From NCBI GenBank assembly GCA_905221605.1, contig CAJNDS010001046.1:123501-187500 (forward strand): a stretch of DNA of 64,000 nt, given 5' to 3'. Origin of the DNA: Symbiodinium natans. Taxonomy: Eukaryota; Sar; Dinophyceae; Suessiales; Symbiodiniaceae. The translations under genes and the position numbers were made by a program. Positions within the stretch are counted from its first letter, which is position 1; each line of letters starts with the position of its first letter. Of the stretch, positions 36,229 through 48,441 are shown piece by piece. The notes under the pieces were generated by a model, which ran no database searches, was not told the origin of the DNA, and worked only from the letters and a program-made list of their open reading frames with translations.

Positions 36229-37574
36229 GGAGTTTAGGGTTTAATCTAAACCCTCATGGAACCCTACAAATCCCGAAGCCTAAGCCGCAAGCCCTAAACC
36301 CTAAACCCGAAACTCCGAACACGACACTTTTGTCTACGCTGCAAAGGTGGTTGGGCTATGCAAGGCGCTTTGCACCGAGAGCCGTGGGGAAAGACGAAGC
36401 CAGAAACCTACTGAAGAGATTCGGGTCTAGGGTTTGGGGTTTAGGGTTTTAAGGCTTTTTCCGGTACGCTTTGTGGGGCTCACTCTTACGCAGGCTCTAG
36501 TTCACATGGGCTGATCACATCAGGGGATGCTCAAAAATTGGGGCGCGGAGCTTAAAGCCTAAAGACCCAAAGCCTAGATCATAAGGGTACCTCACCCTGC
36601 TTGGGTTTGTTACGTTAACAACGGGGGAAAAATACTGCCGAAAGGGCAAACGGGCACCGCGCAGTGCTACCAAAGTTAAGAGCAGGGTTGATGCTTTGCC
36701 CCCTAAACCCCTAAACCCCAAACCCTAAACCCTAAAGCCTAAACCCTAAACCCCAAACCCCAAACCCTAAAGCTTGCATTTCGTTTCTCTTCGTGGGCTT
36801 CTGGCATTCAAGGAGCTTTACGACAAAGGCCCGATGTCCCGCCGTCTAGACTGAGTCAGCCAGTGTGGGTTTAGGGTTTTGGGCTTAGGGGTTAGGGTTT
36901 AGGGTTGAGGGTTTAGGGTTTAGGGGTCAAAGCATCTGCTTTGCTTCTTGGCTGATCTCCGGAGACGTGCAGCACTCACGGCGAAAATGAAAAATGGCTT
37001 GAGGCGCAGGAAGCACGTCGGACAGAATGGCCTAATCCTGGCGAATGCCTACTGCACTTTTGAGCGACGAGGCGCTTCCCACTGCATGCTTGAGCATGCT
37101 CAAAGTCTGGCAGAACACCATGGAAAATGACCCAGCCTTGGACGCCAAGACATTTCAAAACCCTAAACCCTAAACCCTGCACCCTATACCCTAAACCCTA
37201 AACCCTGAAACCTGAACAATGCATCCCGCAATGCATGATTCAACTACACCCATATTTCTAAACAGGCACGGATGGATCTAGAGGGTTTAGGGTTTGGGGT
37301 TTGGGGTTTGTGGTTTGGGGTTTGGGGTTGGGGTTTGGGGTTTGGGGTTGGGGGCTTGGGCCTTGGGGCTTGGGATTTGGGGTTTGGGTTTTGGGTTTTT
37401 GGGTTTTTGGGTTTTTGGGTTTTTGGGTTTTTTGGGCTAGGGCCCAGTGTCCCAGGCTCGAGGGTTCAGGATTCCGGGTTTAGGATTTAGGGGTTAGGGT
37501 CTACTTTCGCATGCCAATTTACCGCGTCAGTTCCGGGGCAAGCATCCCCTAAACCAAACCCTCAACCCGCGGCT

Positions 37575-37735
37575 TAGGGTTCAGGGTTCAGGGTTCAGGG
37601 TTCAGGGTTCAGGGTTCAGGGTTCAGGGTTCAGGGTTCAGGGTTCAGGGTTCAGGGTTCAGGGTTCAGGGTTTAGGGTTTAGGGTTTAGGGTTTAGGGTT
37701 TAGGGTTTAGGGTTTAGGGTTTAGGGTTTAGGGTT
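37575..37735 (+). repeat. (TTCAGGG)n passing into (TTTAGGG)n
   Basis: About 13 units of TTCAGGG switch without interruption to about nine TTTAGGG units. The sharp boundary suggests separate expansions of adjacent unit types, not random point mutation. Confidence 0.94.
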
Positions 37736-38649
37736 CAGGCTTTAGGGTTCCCTGAAACTGTAATATGTGGTTGTGGGCCAGGGTTTGGGCATTCAAGGTT
37801 GCGCATGGAGTCTAGATGCTTAGCCTACCCACCTCCAACCGCAACTTACCCTGAACCCGAACACAAAACACTATAAGCCCTAAACCGATAAATCCAAACC
37901 CTGAACCCCGGAACCCTGAACCCTGAACTCCCAGACCCCCTTTACCATGCACAGAGACCCAAGAATTTCTTTAAACGTTGAGAGGCTGAGCAACACGGAG
38001 GGTACTTGGATGACAGTAACATCTGGAAAGCAAATTAACAAAGTCTTTAGGGCTAAGCTCTAAACCCACGACTCACAACCCTGCGTCCTCAACCCTAAAC
38101 CCTAAACCCTAAACTTCCTAAACCCTAAACCCTAAACCCTAAATTGCCACAGCCTCGTGGATAATCACGCCCCCTCTTTGGCCTGGCGAAGCTGGATGCT
38201 TCGAAGCCCTGTGGGGGTTCGGGGTTTAGGGCTTCGTAGGGTTTAGGGTTTAAGGTTTAGGGTTTAGGGTTTAGGGTTTAGGGTTTAGGGTTTAGGGTTA
38301 GGGGTTAGGGGTTAGGGGTTAGGGGTTAGGGGTTAGGGTTCAGGGTTCAGGGTTCAGGGTTCAGGGTTTAGGGTAACCCTGAAGCCCAAGAGTTGAGGGT
38401 TAAACCCTGAAACCCTTCAAGTTGTTGGGGGGGTGCACTAGGGCATGGTGGCTCCCTACAGCTGCGGCCTGTGCCCTGAGCACAGTTGCTCGGGGTTGAG
38501 GGTTGAGATCTCAGAGGCATTGTGACGCAACTTTTTGGCTGTACTGGCCCTAAACCCTAAACCCTAAACCCTAAACCCTAAACCCTAAACCCCAAACCCT
38601 AAACCCTAAACCCTAAGTTCAACCTTAGCCAACCTGGCCAAACTGGCCG

Positions 38650-40555
38650 ACCTGCCTCCTGCTTGCCGAACTTCTGCATGATGTTCTCGTCAACCTCAGG
38701 GGAAACAGACTCCCCAAACCCTAAAACCCTTAAACTCTAAAACCCTTAAACTCTAAAACCCTTAAACTCTAAAACCCTTGAACTCTAAAACCCTTAAACT
38801 CTAGAACCCTTAAACCCTTACACCCCTAAACCCCTAAACCCCAAAGCCCAAAACCACAAGCTCAACTTCCAGAGCTCTTGGAAGTGAGTCTGTACTTAAT
38901 ATATATATATATGCAAATACGAGGGTGGAAGTGTTGGGTTTTGGGATTTAGGGTTTAAGGTTTGGGGTGTCGAACCTTCACCCCACCCAAGAAGCAACTC
39001 ATCCCCAACATGAATTTGGAAGCGGGGACGGGGGGGGGGAGGGACACACGAAGCTACAAGGGACCTACACTGATGCCCCAAAAGGGCGCGGGATCTATCT
39101 TACCGCCTACCCTAAGACCTAAACCTCCACAACCCTGAACCCACAAACGTCCTGTGCCCTAAATCCTGAACCCCTAGATCCTGAACTCCAAACACCCTAA
39201 GCCCGTGAACCTACCCCCTGGACCCAAAACCCGAAACTCCAATCTCCGACTGTAGACCGCTGAACCCTACAACCCCCCGGAAACCCAAAATCCAAAACCC
39301 TAAAACCCCAAGTCCAAACCCTAAAACCCTAAACTCTAAACCCTAAACCCCTAAACCCCTAAACCCCTAAAACCCGAAAACCCTAAAACCCCAAAACCTA
39401 ACCCACCCTAACCTCTAAACCCCTGAATCCCTAAAGCCCTAAGTCCCTAAGCCCCTGTGGGCGTCAGGCCCATGGAGCCATAGCCAGCGCCGCACCGAAG
39501 CGGATGGGCAGCAGAAGCCGGGCCTCGGGCCAGGAAGGCCGACAAGTTCAGGGTCCTAGGGGGGCTTAGGGTCCTAAGGGTCTTAGGGTCTTGGGGTCTT
39601 GGGGTCTTGGGGTCTTAGGGTTTAGGGTTTAGGGTTTAGGGTTTAGGGTTTAAGGTTTAGGGTTTAGGACTTTACGGTCTTAGGGTCTTGGGGTCCTGGG
39701 GTCTTAGGGTGTTAGGGATTGAGGGTCTTAGGGCTTAGGGATCGGGAAGCAGCTGGGGGGTTTAAGAGTTTAAAGGGGTTTAGGGTTTGGGGGTTTAGGG
39801 TTTTGTGGGTTAGGGCGGTTTAGGGGTTTGCGGATTTAGGGGTTTGGTTTAGGTTGGGGGTTTAGATGGTTTAGGGTTCAGGGTTTAGGGGGTTTACGGG
39901 GTTTGGGGGGTTAAGGACTTAAGGATATCTTGTTGAGGCTTTTTAGCTCCTGGCGTTGAGTGAGGTCTTGGGTGGGATTGAGGGTTTAGAACTTTACGGA
40001 GTCTCAGCCCTCGTGAAAGCCCTAAACCCTAACGCTAAACCCTAAACCCTAAACCCGAAACCCTAGCCCCAAACCCAAAACCCAAAACCCTAAACCCTAA
40101 GCCCAAAACCCTAAACCCTAAACCTCCATCCCACACAAGGCTTCGACAATGTTGGAGGCTGCGAAGACCAAGCCGAAGACAGCCGCGCTCTCCTTCGAGG
40201 GGCCGCGCTTAGGGGGTGAAAGAGGTGAGGGTTTAGGGACTTAGGGTTCGGAGTTCCCCAAATCCTGAAACCCTAAAACCCGAAACCCCAAGTAAACCCT
40301 AAGCCCTAACACCCTCAACCAAGCCCCTAAAACTTAAACCCCAAACAAACCCTAAAACCCTAAAACCCTAGATCCTAAAACCCCTAAACCACTAAACCCC
40401 TAAACCCCCAGAGCTGAACCCGAAAAAAGCCCGCAAACGGCCTCGGGCTTGCTGAAGTCAGGCCAGTGGCCAGCCGTGTTCAGGTAGACGATGCACCTGC
40501 AAGTTTTGGAGGCGTTTAAGCAGCAGCAGAGGGGAGAAAAAAAATGAACAAATAG

Positions 40556-40607
<52 letters not shown>

Positions 40608-43600
40608 CGAGAGAGCGAGAGAGCACAGCCCCCACCCTAACCCAAAACCCCTGCGGAGGCATGGACTCCGTTGGGAAGGCAACGGCCCAGAAGATCAGCT
40701 CGGTGATGACGTAGGAGAGGGTGCCGGCCTCAGTGTGTTCTTTTTGGGGTCGGGCCCGGGGGGGGGGGGGGAGGTTCCCCATTTTGGGAGTATACCCATT
40801 TAGGGTTGCAGGCTTTGGGTTTAGGGTTGAGGCTCCGGTTGAGGGTCTGGGGCTCTATAGGACTTCTGGTTGAGGATGAGGATCGTGAGTTCCAGCTTCT
40901 CGGCAGCAAGGGCTGTTAAGGGTTTCGACAGCTCTTCGGAGAATTAAGTAGGACCATTGCGTTACCCCAGCCCCGAAACATGTTACGGAAACCCTAAACC
41001 CTAAACCTAAACCCTGAACCCTACACCCTAAACCCTGTAGACCTCATAAAGTATGACGATATGGACCTTGTGACTTTCCTGTAAAACCATAATAAGATCC
41101 TTGCTTCAGGGTTGGTGCGATTACATGGCGGGGATTCCACGCAAGAGCCTCTGTTCGGAAAGCCCAAATTGTCCTAACGACCTAAACCCTAAACCCTAAA
41201 CCCCAAACCGTTGTTAGAGTAAGGCCCCGGACGGCACCGTACTTCTTCACGTCGTCCATGGAGATGTTGCCGTAGGTGTCCGGCTCCTGTCGAGCCCCCG
41301 CAGAGCTTTTGCCCTTGGAAGGGAGGGGGGGGCGGGGGAGGGGGGAGAGGGGAAGGGTGGGAAAAAGGGAGGAGGGCTCCCAGAACTCTAAACCCTTACA
41401 GGAATCCCAACCAAAGTGCAAACCTCCTGGAGCACGAACCAGACCAACAGAAGGCTTGCAGTTTCGGGTTTAGGGATTCGGGGCTGCGGTCCCAAACGCT
41501 GAAGGGCTTCTTCTCGTCCGCCTCCTTCTGTAGCTAGGGGTCATGGGATCCACTTGATCAAGGTATAGGTTTTAGGGTTTAGGGTTTAGGTTTTAGGGTT
41601 TGGGGTTTAGGGTATAGGGTTTAGGTTTTAGGCGGTTTAGGGTTTAGGGTTCAGGGCCCCCTTGATGGGAGGGGGGTGGGGTTTAAGATAGCGCGCGCCT
41701 TTTCTACTTTAGATTTGCAGGGTGCCGAAAGGGTTGAGTTTTAGGGTTTGCAGTTTGTGGCCTCGGGGTTCGTTGAAGGGTAACCCTAAAGTAACCCTGA
41801 AACCTCAAATGCTGAAGCCCTCAGCCCCTAACCCGAAACCCTAAACACGAGACCCTGACACCGTAAAGCCTATACCCTCTCCTAACCCTAAACCCTGGTA
41901 CTCTTTCCCCCCAACACCCTAAATCCTACAACCAATCCTGTAGAAAGAACTACTATTTGCTCAAGCACCACCCAGAAAAACAGCAAATATTCCTCCTTCT
42001 AAAGGCAATATAGGGAGTACTATCTTTTGATTCTTTGGGGAGCAACTAGCAGATAACCCTAAACCGTAAACCCTAAACCCTAAGCCCTAATTAAACCCGA
42101 AGCCCAATGCCAGGCGCCCTGCCGCGCGGCGCGCTGTGGACCGGCGCACGAGGGAGGCAGAGACGCCCGCCAGGAGGCAACTAGCAGCCTGGCCGGTGGG
42201 TTAAAGGTTTAGGGTTTAGGGTTTCGGGTTTCGGCTCAAGCGTCTCCCAACGCATCACTTCTTAGCCTGCATACGTACCTGGACACGGCTATGGGAACAG
42301 CTGCCTAATTACTTGGTTCTGAGTTGCTGTTAAGGACCAGAAACGCTTTGGCCTAAATAGCCCTATACCAGGTGCCCGGGCCAGGGCAGAGGTCTCTGAT
42401 CCCGACTGGGCGGTGGCTGTGCTCGCCGTGGCACGCCTGCCGAAGCACAGCGCCAGGGTTTAGGGTTTAGGGTTTAGGGTGTAGGGTTGTGTAAGGTTTA
42501 GGGTTTAGGCCTTAGGGTTTTGGCTTGCTGCCCTGAACCAATACCCAAACACCCTGATGCCCTGGTACAAGACCGCAATACCGTAACACCCCTATGCCAT
42601 GCCCTAAACCCTAAACCCTGAGCACTCTCTTAGTATTTAATCGGCCACCAGCGTTTGTTTTTCAGAGTTCGGTCAATCGGCTATCGGTGCTTTTCAGATT
42701 TCAGTCAATCGAGCTGGGGCTTAGGGTTCAGGTCCTAGGGTTCAGGGTTCAGGTCCTAGGGTTTTGGTTCAGGGCAATGAGTTTAGCTTAGGGTTTTGGG
42801 TACAGGGCTGAGGATTTCGGGTTCAGGGCCTCGGGCTAAGGGTGTCGGGTTTAGGAATCAGGGCTTAAGGTTGAGGGGCAGCGCCTAGGGCGCAGGTGAT
42901 AAACGAAAGCTGTAATCTGCTGACGTACCACATGATGAAAAATGCTCGACTGGTGAAAGCTGCTACATGAACGGCTGAACCCTAACCCTAAACCCCAAAC
43001 CCTACATCCCCTAAAGCCTAAACCCTAAACCCTAAACCCTAAACCCTAAACCCTAAACCCTAAACCCTAAACCCTAAACCCTAAACTGGAGCGAGCCGCG
43101 GGCGCTGCGATAAGCAGCGGCGAGCGATACCGCGTGGCGACAGGCCCGCGGAGCTTTTTGGGCTTCTGCCGGACCAGTTCTGAGCCTTTTGGGGCTCCTC
43201 CCGGACTGTTTCGGACCATTGCACTACTCCCGGACCAATCGTAGAGAGGGTGCCGGACCAAAAACCAAAGGGAGCCCAAGGCATAAACCTATGGGTCTTG
43301 TAAGCCCCGTATAAGCATCATAATTTGGAAACACCGGAAAAAAATAAAACCTATGGATCTTGGGCGGACAGGGAGCACTTCGCGGGGGGTACCACAGGAA
43401 TTTGGTCAACGGCGGCCCGTAGCGCCCCCTCCTACTACTTACACACGATATTGTAAAACCCTAAACCCGCCACCACAACACACGTCCCGCGTGGTGGTGT
43501 GCGCGGAACCTTAGCAAACCCTACACCCTAAACCCTAAACCCTAAGCCCTCAACCCTCAACCCTCAACCCTCAACCCTAAACCCTAAACCCTAAACCCTA

Positions 43601-44794
43601 AACCCTAAACCCTAAACCCTAAACGCGAAACCCTAAACCCTAAACCCTAAACCCAAACCTAAACCTAAACCTATTACACCCCAACCCCAGAGACCGAAAC
43701 CAGGGCCCCCACGGCCCAGCAGCTCGAAGAGCTGGCGCGGTGTGCGGTGCTGGGGCGGCCACGAAGGCCTCCAAGGTTTGGAGTTTGTGGGTTTTAGGGT
43801 TTAGGGTTTAGGGTTTACGGTTTAGGGTTTAGGGTTTAGGGTTTAGGGTTTAGGGTTTAGGGTTTAGGGTTTAGGGTTTAGGGTTTGGGGTTTAGGGTTT
43901 AGGGTTTAGGGTTTAGGGTTTAGGGTTTAGGGTTTAGGGTTTATGGTTTTATTTAGGGTTTGTTGACGGGTTCAGGGGTTCAGGGGTCGAGGGGTCGAGG
44001 GGTTGAGGGGTTAGGTTCAGGGGGCTTAGGGGTTTGGGTTGGGGGGTTTTGGGATTCGGGTTGCGATGATGATAATTGGACGACAGGACGATAGGACGAT
44101 AGGACGATAGGACGATAGGATGATAGGATGATAGGACGATCGGATGATAGGATGATAGGATGATAGGGTGAAACGATGTAGTATAGTAGCACCATACCAT
44201 TGTATTGTTGAACAAGTATCTTGCTATACTATTCGAATCATATTGATGTCTTATTCTACTGTTATGCGATTATGTTATTCTGGTATATATGATTCTCTTC
44301 TTATCTGAAGTAATATTGTTGTGTTGTTCTAGTATTGTATCACTTTACCAATTTATGTGTATGTATATTTCTATACATATATAGATGATTTTGCTAGCTG
44401 ATGTATATATCAGGGTATCCTTCGGCCAAAATTTTCCCGGCCTGCGCGAGCCAAAGCCCAGCGACGGCGGCCGTGAGCGCTGCGGCGCGCAGGACACCTT
44501 GCTCAGAGCTCTCGTAGGTTCTTTGTATGGGGGTTTAGTTAGGGTTTAGGGTTTAGGGCTTTCGAAAAGCGTGTAGTCTCTGGGTGGGGGTTTCGGGTTT
44601 TCAGGTACAGGGTTTAGGCTTTGGGGCTTGGGGCTCAGGGTTTGGGGCTTAAAGTTGCAATCAGCGGTTGGGGCTTAGGATCAGGGAGAGTCCACTTTAA
44701 GTATCGTGTTCCACCGAAGGCGTGGCTGTGGGAATTCTTTGGGCTGGAACCCACAGAATCCGAGCGCTTGGCAACGAGATGCAGCAGGAGCCAT
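38650..44794 (-). CDS. Gene B: paralogue of gene A (12 exons)
   Basis: Exons: 44751-44794 (ATG), 44442-44508, 43716-43768, 42376-42436, 42123-42188, about 41492-41527, 41236-41286, 40667-40728, 40442-40496, 40142-40192, 39470-39523 and 38650-38694. Exon lengths and phases equal those of gene A throughout, and about 198 of 216 predicted residues are identical. Exons 7, 9, 10 and 11 are identical in protein. Differences cluster in the leader and around exon 6. Two donors are GT in B but GC in A (exons 1 and 8). The end differs: the stop used in A is lost, and the frame would read on as EAGRPVWPGW to a TAG at 38,599 unless another exon follows. Introns total much less than in A. Confidence 0.84.
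40559..40622. repeat. (GA)n microsatellite in intron 8 of gene B
   Basis: GAGAGA tract with GAGAGC interruptions, lying between exons 9 and 8 of gene B. It explains the leucine/serine-rich minus-strand ORFs here. ORF 40,516-40,782 additionally covers the real exon 8 in frame (GTLSYVITELIFWAVAFPTE). Confidence 0.9.
44074..44168. repeat. (GGACGATAG)n 9-mer repeat
   Basis: About ten units of GGA(C/T)GATAG in intron 2 of gene B, next to AT-rich DNA up to about 44,420. It produces repeating frames with no gene character. Confidence 0.9.
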
Positions 44795-46634
44795 GACCTC
44801 AGGAACAGCTTAGCAGCCTCTTATGCACATGATGGTAACAGATTATAGAATCTCAGGAACATCTCGCTAAACCCGCAATCCTGGTTTGAAGGCTGCAGGT
44901 TTTGCCAGATCCGGCCGTTTGACACTGCATGCTTGATGTTTTCGGCGCAAGGCAAAGCCCTGCTAAGCTTCGTGTGCCATTGGCTCTCCTTATTGCACCA
45001 CGGAGCCCCACTTAGCAGCACTCGCTCTTGCGGCTCTCGTTTTGAAGCAGCTCTCCCCTAGAAGCGAAAAAAACCTAAACCCAGGAACCCTAAACTCTAA
45101 AACCCTAACCTCGGAACCCTAAAAACAAACAAACGGGAGCAGATTTATGGGCCGGTTTTGGGGAGGACTTGACCCCGGCAGGCCCCCCCCCCCCCCCGCC
45201 CAAATTCTTGAGCGGCACCTCGGTTTCTTGCGGGCTTGGAGCTCTTCGGGGTCTGGAGCTCTTAGGGGTTTGGAATTTTTAGGGGCTTGGAGTTCTTAAG
45301 GGCTTGGAGTTCTTGGGGGTGTGGAGTTCTTAGCGGGTCGGGGTTGAGGGTTGACTATACTACATATCGTTCATCCATACATGTATTCAACTTCTGCTGT
45401 TGTCTCATATTCGTGGTATCCACATTTTAATGGAGATCTGCATCTGCATTTACAACCCAACTAAAGCATTTTGGTCATGGCATAGGTTTGGGATTGGGGG
45501 CTGAGGAAGCCGGGGTTTAAACCCAAACTCCACTATTGTGACTCCCTCTCCTCTAACCTTCACCCTTAACCCCAAAGCCCTAAACCCTAAGCCCTAAACC
45601 CTATGCCCTAAACCCTAAACCCTACACCCTAAGCCCGAAACCCTAAACCTGAAACCCCCCCAGGCCCCCCGACGGGCAACAGGCGACGAGACCAGGCGGC
45701 CACGGACTTTGGAAGCTTGAGTAGGATCCCGGGGGAAGAGCTTTAGGCTAAGGGGGGTAGGGTTTGGGGTTTAGGGCTATGGGTTTAGAGTTTAGGGTTT
45801 AGGGTTTAGGGCTTAGGGTTTAGGGTTTAGGGTTTAGCGTTTAGGGTTTAGGGCATAGGTGTTAGGAGTTTAGGCTTAGGGTTTAGAGTTCAAGCTTTGA
45901 GGTTTAGGGTTTGTTCAGGGTTTAAGCATAAACAAGCCCGAAACCCTCAACTTCTCAACCACCCTAAACCCTAAACCCCAAAGCCCAAAGCCCAAAGCCC
46001 CCTTTTCCGCGCCAGCGCGAAGCAGCGCCTCCTGGGAGCGGCACGAAGGCTCCGAAGAGGAGCTCGGCACTGGGCTTACTGCACTTGGAGGCTTCTTTGG
46101 CTAAGGTAGCAGGTTTCGGGTTTCTGGCTGCAGGGGTCTAAACCTTAAACCCTAAACCCTAAAACCTAAACCCTAAGCCCTAAACCCCAAACCCAAGTTG
46201 GGCAGATCTGGGCATGAAGAATGGCGGCCTGGCCCTTCTATCCAGCGCCGATCGGCGCTCACTCAGCCTTCCTTGTAGCTGAGAGGCACCTCAAGCGCTA
46301 CGTCCCATTTAGGGTTTAGGGTTTAGAGGTTAAGGGTTCGTGGCTAGGGCTAGGGTTAAGGTTTAAGGCTCATGGGGTTTATGGGTTTCAGCCCAAAGAC
46401 ACCAAAGAATACACGATACTCTTCCTTGTAAACTTGCAAGGGAACCTGCCCCGACAGAAAAGAAACAAGGGTTCGGGGTTTAGCCCCTGCTAACAGTATT
46501 GGAAGATGCCTGGGCTTGGACTGGGCGGACCGGACCATCCTGCACAAAAGGGTTTGGGATTCGGCTGGCCCTGTCGGGGTTTCAAAAAGCTCTAACATCG
46601 ACCTGCTTCTACCTCAGGGCCAAACTAGGAGGAC

Positions 46635-46698
46635 CCCATTCTTCTCCTTGCGGTCGTAGAACCAACGCCCGAACTTGTGTTCCTGCGCGTTGGTAGTG
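46635..46698 (-). CDS. Exon of an unrecognised minus-strand gene
   Basis: A GCTAG acceptor precedes the frame TTNAQEHKFGRWFYDRKEKN, followed by a GT donor. The peptide is charged and aromatic-rich, unlike the repeat-derived frames nearby. No family is recognised and no paralogue is present in the window. Confidence 0.45.
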
Positions 46699-48113
46699 CT
46701 AGCAAGATGCAGCATCTGCTGTACTTGAGCAGCAGCAGTGGCGGCAGGATTTGTCACTACTAGTATTGGCAGCCGGCAAGTAAGCAGTAGTGATAGCAGC
46801 AACGGTACAAACGACAGGCGCCACTAGAAACATGCTGGGTAACATGGCCTGTCAGCCACAGCAGGAACCCTGTTGCAACGGCACAGCAACGGCAATCAGG
46901 GCCACTCCTGCAGGGAATGCCCCAAACAAAGCGGAACGCAATGACATAAAATGACGATGCGCCTTTCCGACTGCCAAAGCGAGGAAGCGCTTCCCCACGG
47001 CAATGTCGTTGATGCAGCCAGGGGCTTGAACTGGCCTGTGCTTAATGCCTTAAGGGCATCTTTGGGCCTCCAGTCTTGGGGTGGGACCTGGTTATCTGGG
47101 GGCTTCGTAATTGAGGGCCACAGCCAAAGGTAAGGCCAACAGCTCGTAAATATTCCATGGTTGAGTCACGACTTTGTGATGGAGGCGTACCTTTGAATTT
47201 CCGGAGTGGCGGCGTTACCTTTGCACCCTGTTGCACATCTGACGTGACGACGCAACAGACCGTTGTGCATCTCTGTGGCACATTCGGAAATACATCTTCG
47301 GATCATCGGAACAGCCTGCTGAAGAGCCGAGAATGTCAAGCCTATCCACGCAAATTGCGCTGGGATCCCTGTGTTGCCTCGCGGCTATCTACACCTACTT
47401 GGCAGCTGTCGCCGCAGACGACGCGAAGACTGCAATGCGCAACATCGGACACAACTTGTAGGCTTGGAGCTCGATCTTCAGGTGGCGGAAACTCAAGGGT
47501 GAGTGAGGTTTTCACGCAGAGCCGTTGAAGAAGCAGAAGCACATCTTTTATCATGGCCTCAAACCTTGAACTTAAACCACAAATCCTGAACTCCCAACCA
47601 TAATGGCCCTTAAATGGTTGTGTATATGATATGCACATATGCATATATATATATATGTATATATATATATGTTCATTTATTTGTTTATTTACTTATGTGT
47701 TTATTTATTTATTTCCATTTTTTATTTTCCATCTATTTTTTATTGTTCATTGTTTTTGTGTTTTTCTATCTGCATATACGTGGGAAGCAAGTTCTTAAGA
47801 ATCGTGAATTTAGCGAAGTTGTCGGTTGTCTCTCGGCGACTCTGTCTCTTCCATTTATTGGGGCCTTAGGACGTCGGGTTGAATTAGGGTTTAGGGTTTA
47901 GGGTTTAGGGCTTAGGGTTTAGGGTTTAGGGTTTAGGGTCTAGGGTTTAGGGTTTAGGGTTTAGGGTTCCAACCTTCTCAAGTCTCCAGTTCAGCTCCCG
48001 GGTGGGGGTGTTGGGGAAGGGCAAACCCTGACTCCATGCGATGATGAGTGCGCATGCTACCAGTGCATCCGAGAGCACCGATGTTTACGTGCGTGCCTAG
48101 CCGTGCATACATT

Positions 48114-48198
48114 GGGGTGCTCCCCCCTATATTGACAGTCCTCAGTAGGGAGTAAAAAGATCCCCATTAAGGACTGTCAGTATGAGGGGGAACATCCC
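48114..48198. mobile_element. Palindromic MITE-like element, copy 6
   Basis: The left arm GGGTGCTCCCCCCTATATTG pairs with the right arm ending GAGGGGGAACATCCC. The inner arms TTGACAGTCCTCAGTAGGG and CCCATTAAGGACTGTCAG also pair. It is shorter than the other full copies because the centre has been lost. Confidence 0.85.
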
Positions 48199-48391
48199 AC
48201 TGCATACATGTCAAACGTTCAGACAGCCTGTCCTAAGCCTCCTTGGCAGCCTGGGGTGATATCGCCAACTCTCGAACAAACCTCTCGAAGCTCCAGGTAG
48301 CTGCAGGAAACCTGCCACCTCTTCTTCCTACAGCAGAACCCTTGTAGCTAACAGTGCCAAAAAACGGAGGGGCTCAAGCCTTACACCCCAG

Positions 48392-48441
48392 TTTGGAACA
48401 ACCCCTATGCATTGACAGCTACTTGTAAGGGTTGTTCCAAA
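48392..48441. repeat. Small hairpin with 13-bp perfect arms
   Basis: TTTGGAACAACCC and its exact complement are separated by 24 bp containing ATTGACAGCTACTTGTAA. It lies about 200 bp from MITE copy 6 and has a similar ATTGACAG segment near its centre, so it may be a distant relative. Confidence 0.65.

Larger units (their letters stand above)
34600..38598. other. Spacer between genes B and A
   Basis: It holds a (CCCTCAAAAA)-like block (34,708-34,840), a short (CA)n, octamer and heptamer variant blocks, and the segment 36,948-37,112 that is duplicated at 20,157-20,312. The short ORFs in this interval are repeat-derived. No promoter motif could be recognised with confidence. Confidence 0.6.

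Noticed and set aside
47157-47528. 123-codon plus ORF in the repeat-poor stretch
   Set aside because: There are opposing ORFs on the other strand, no recognisable motif and no paralogue; left undecided and not called a gene.
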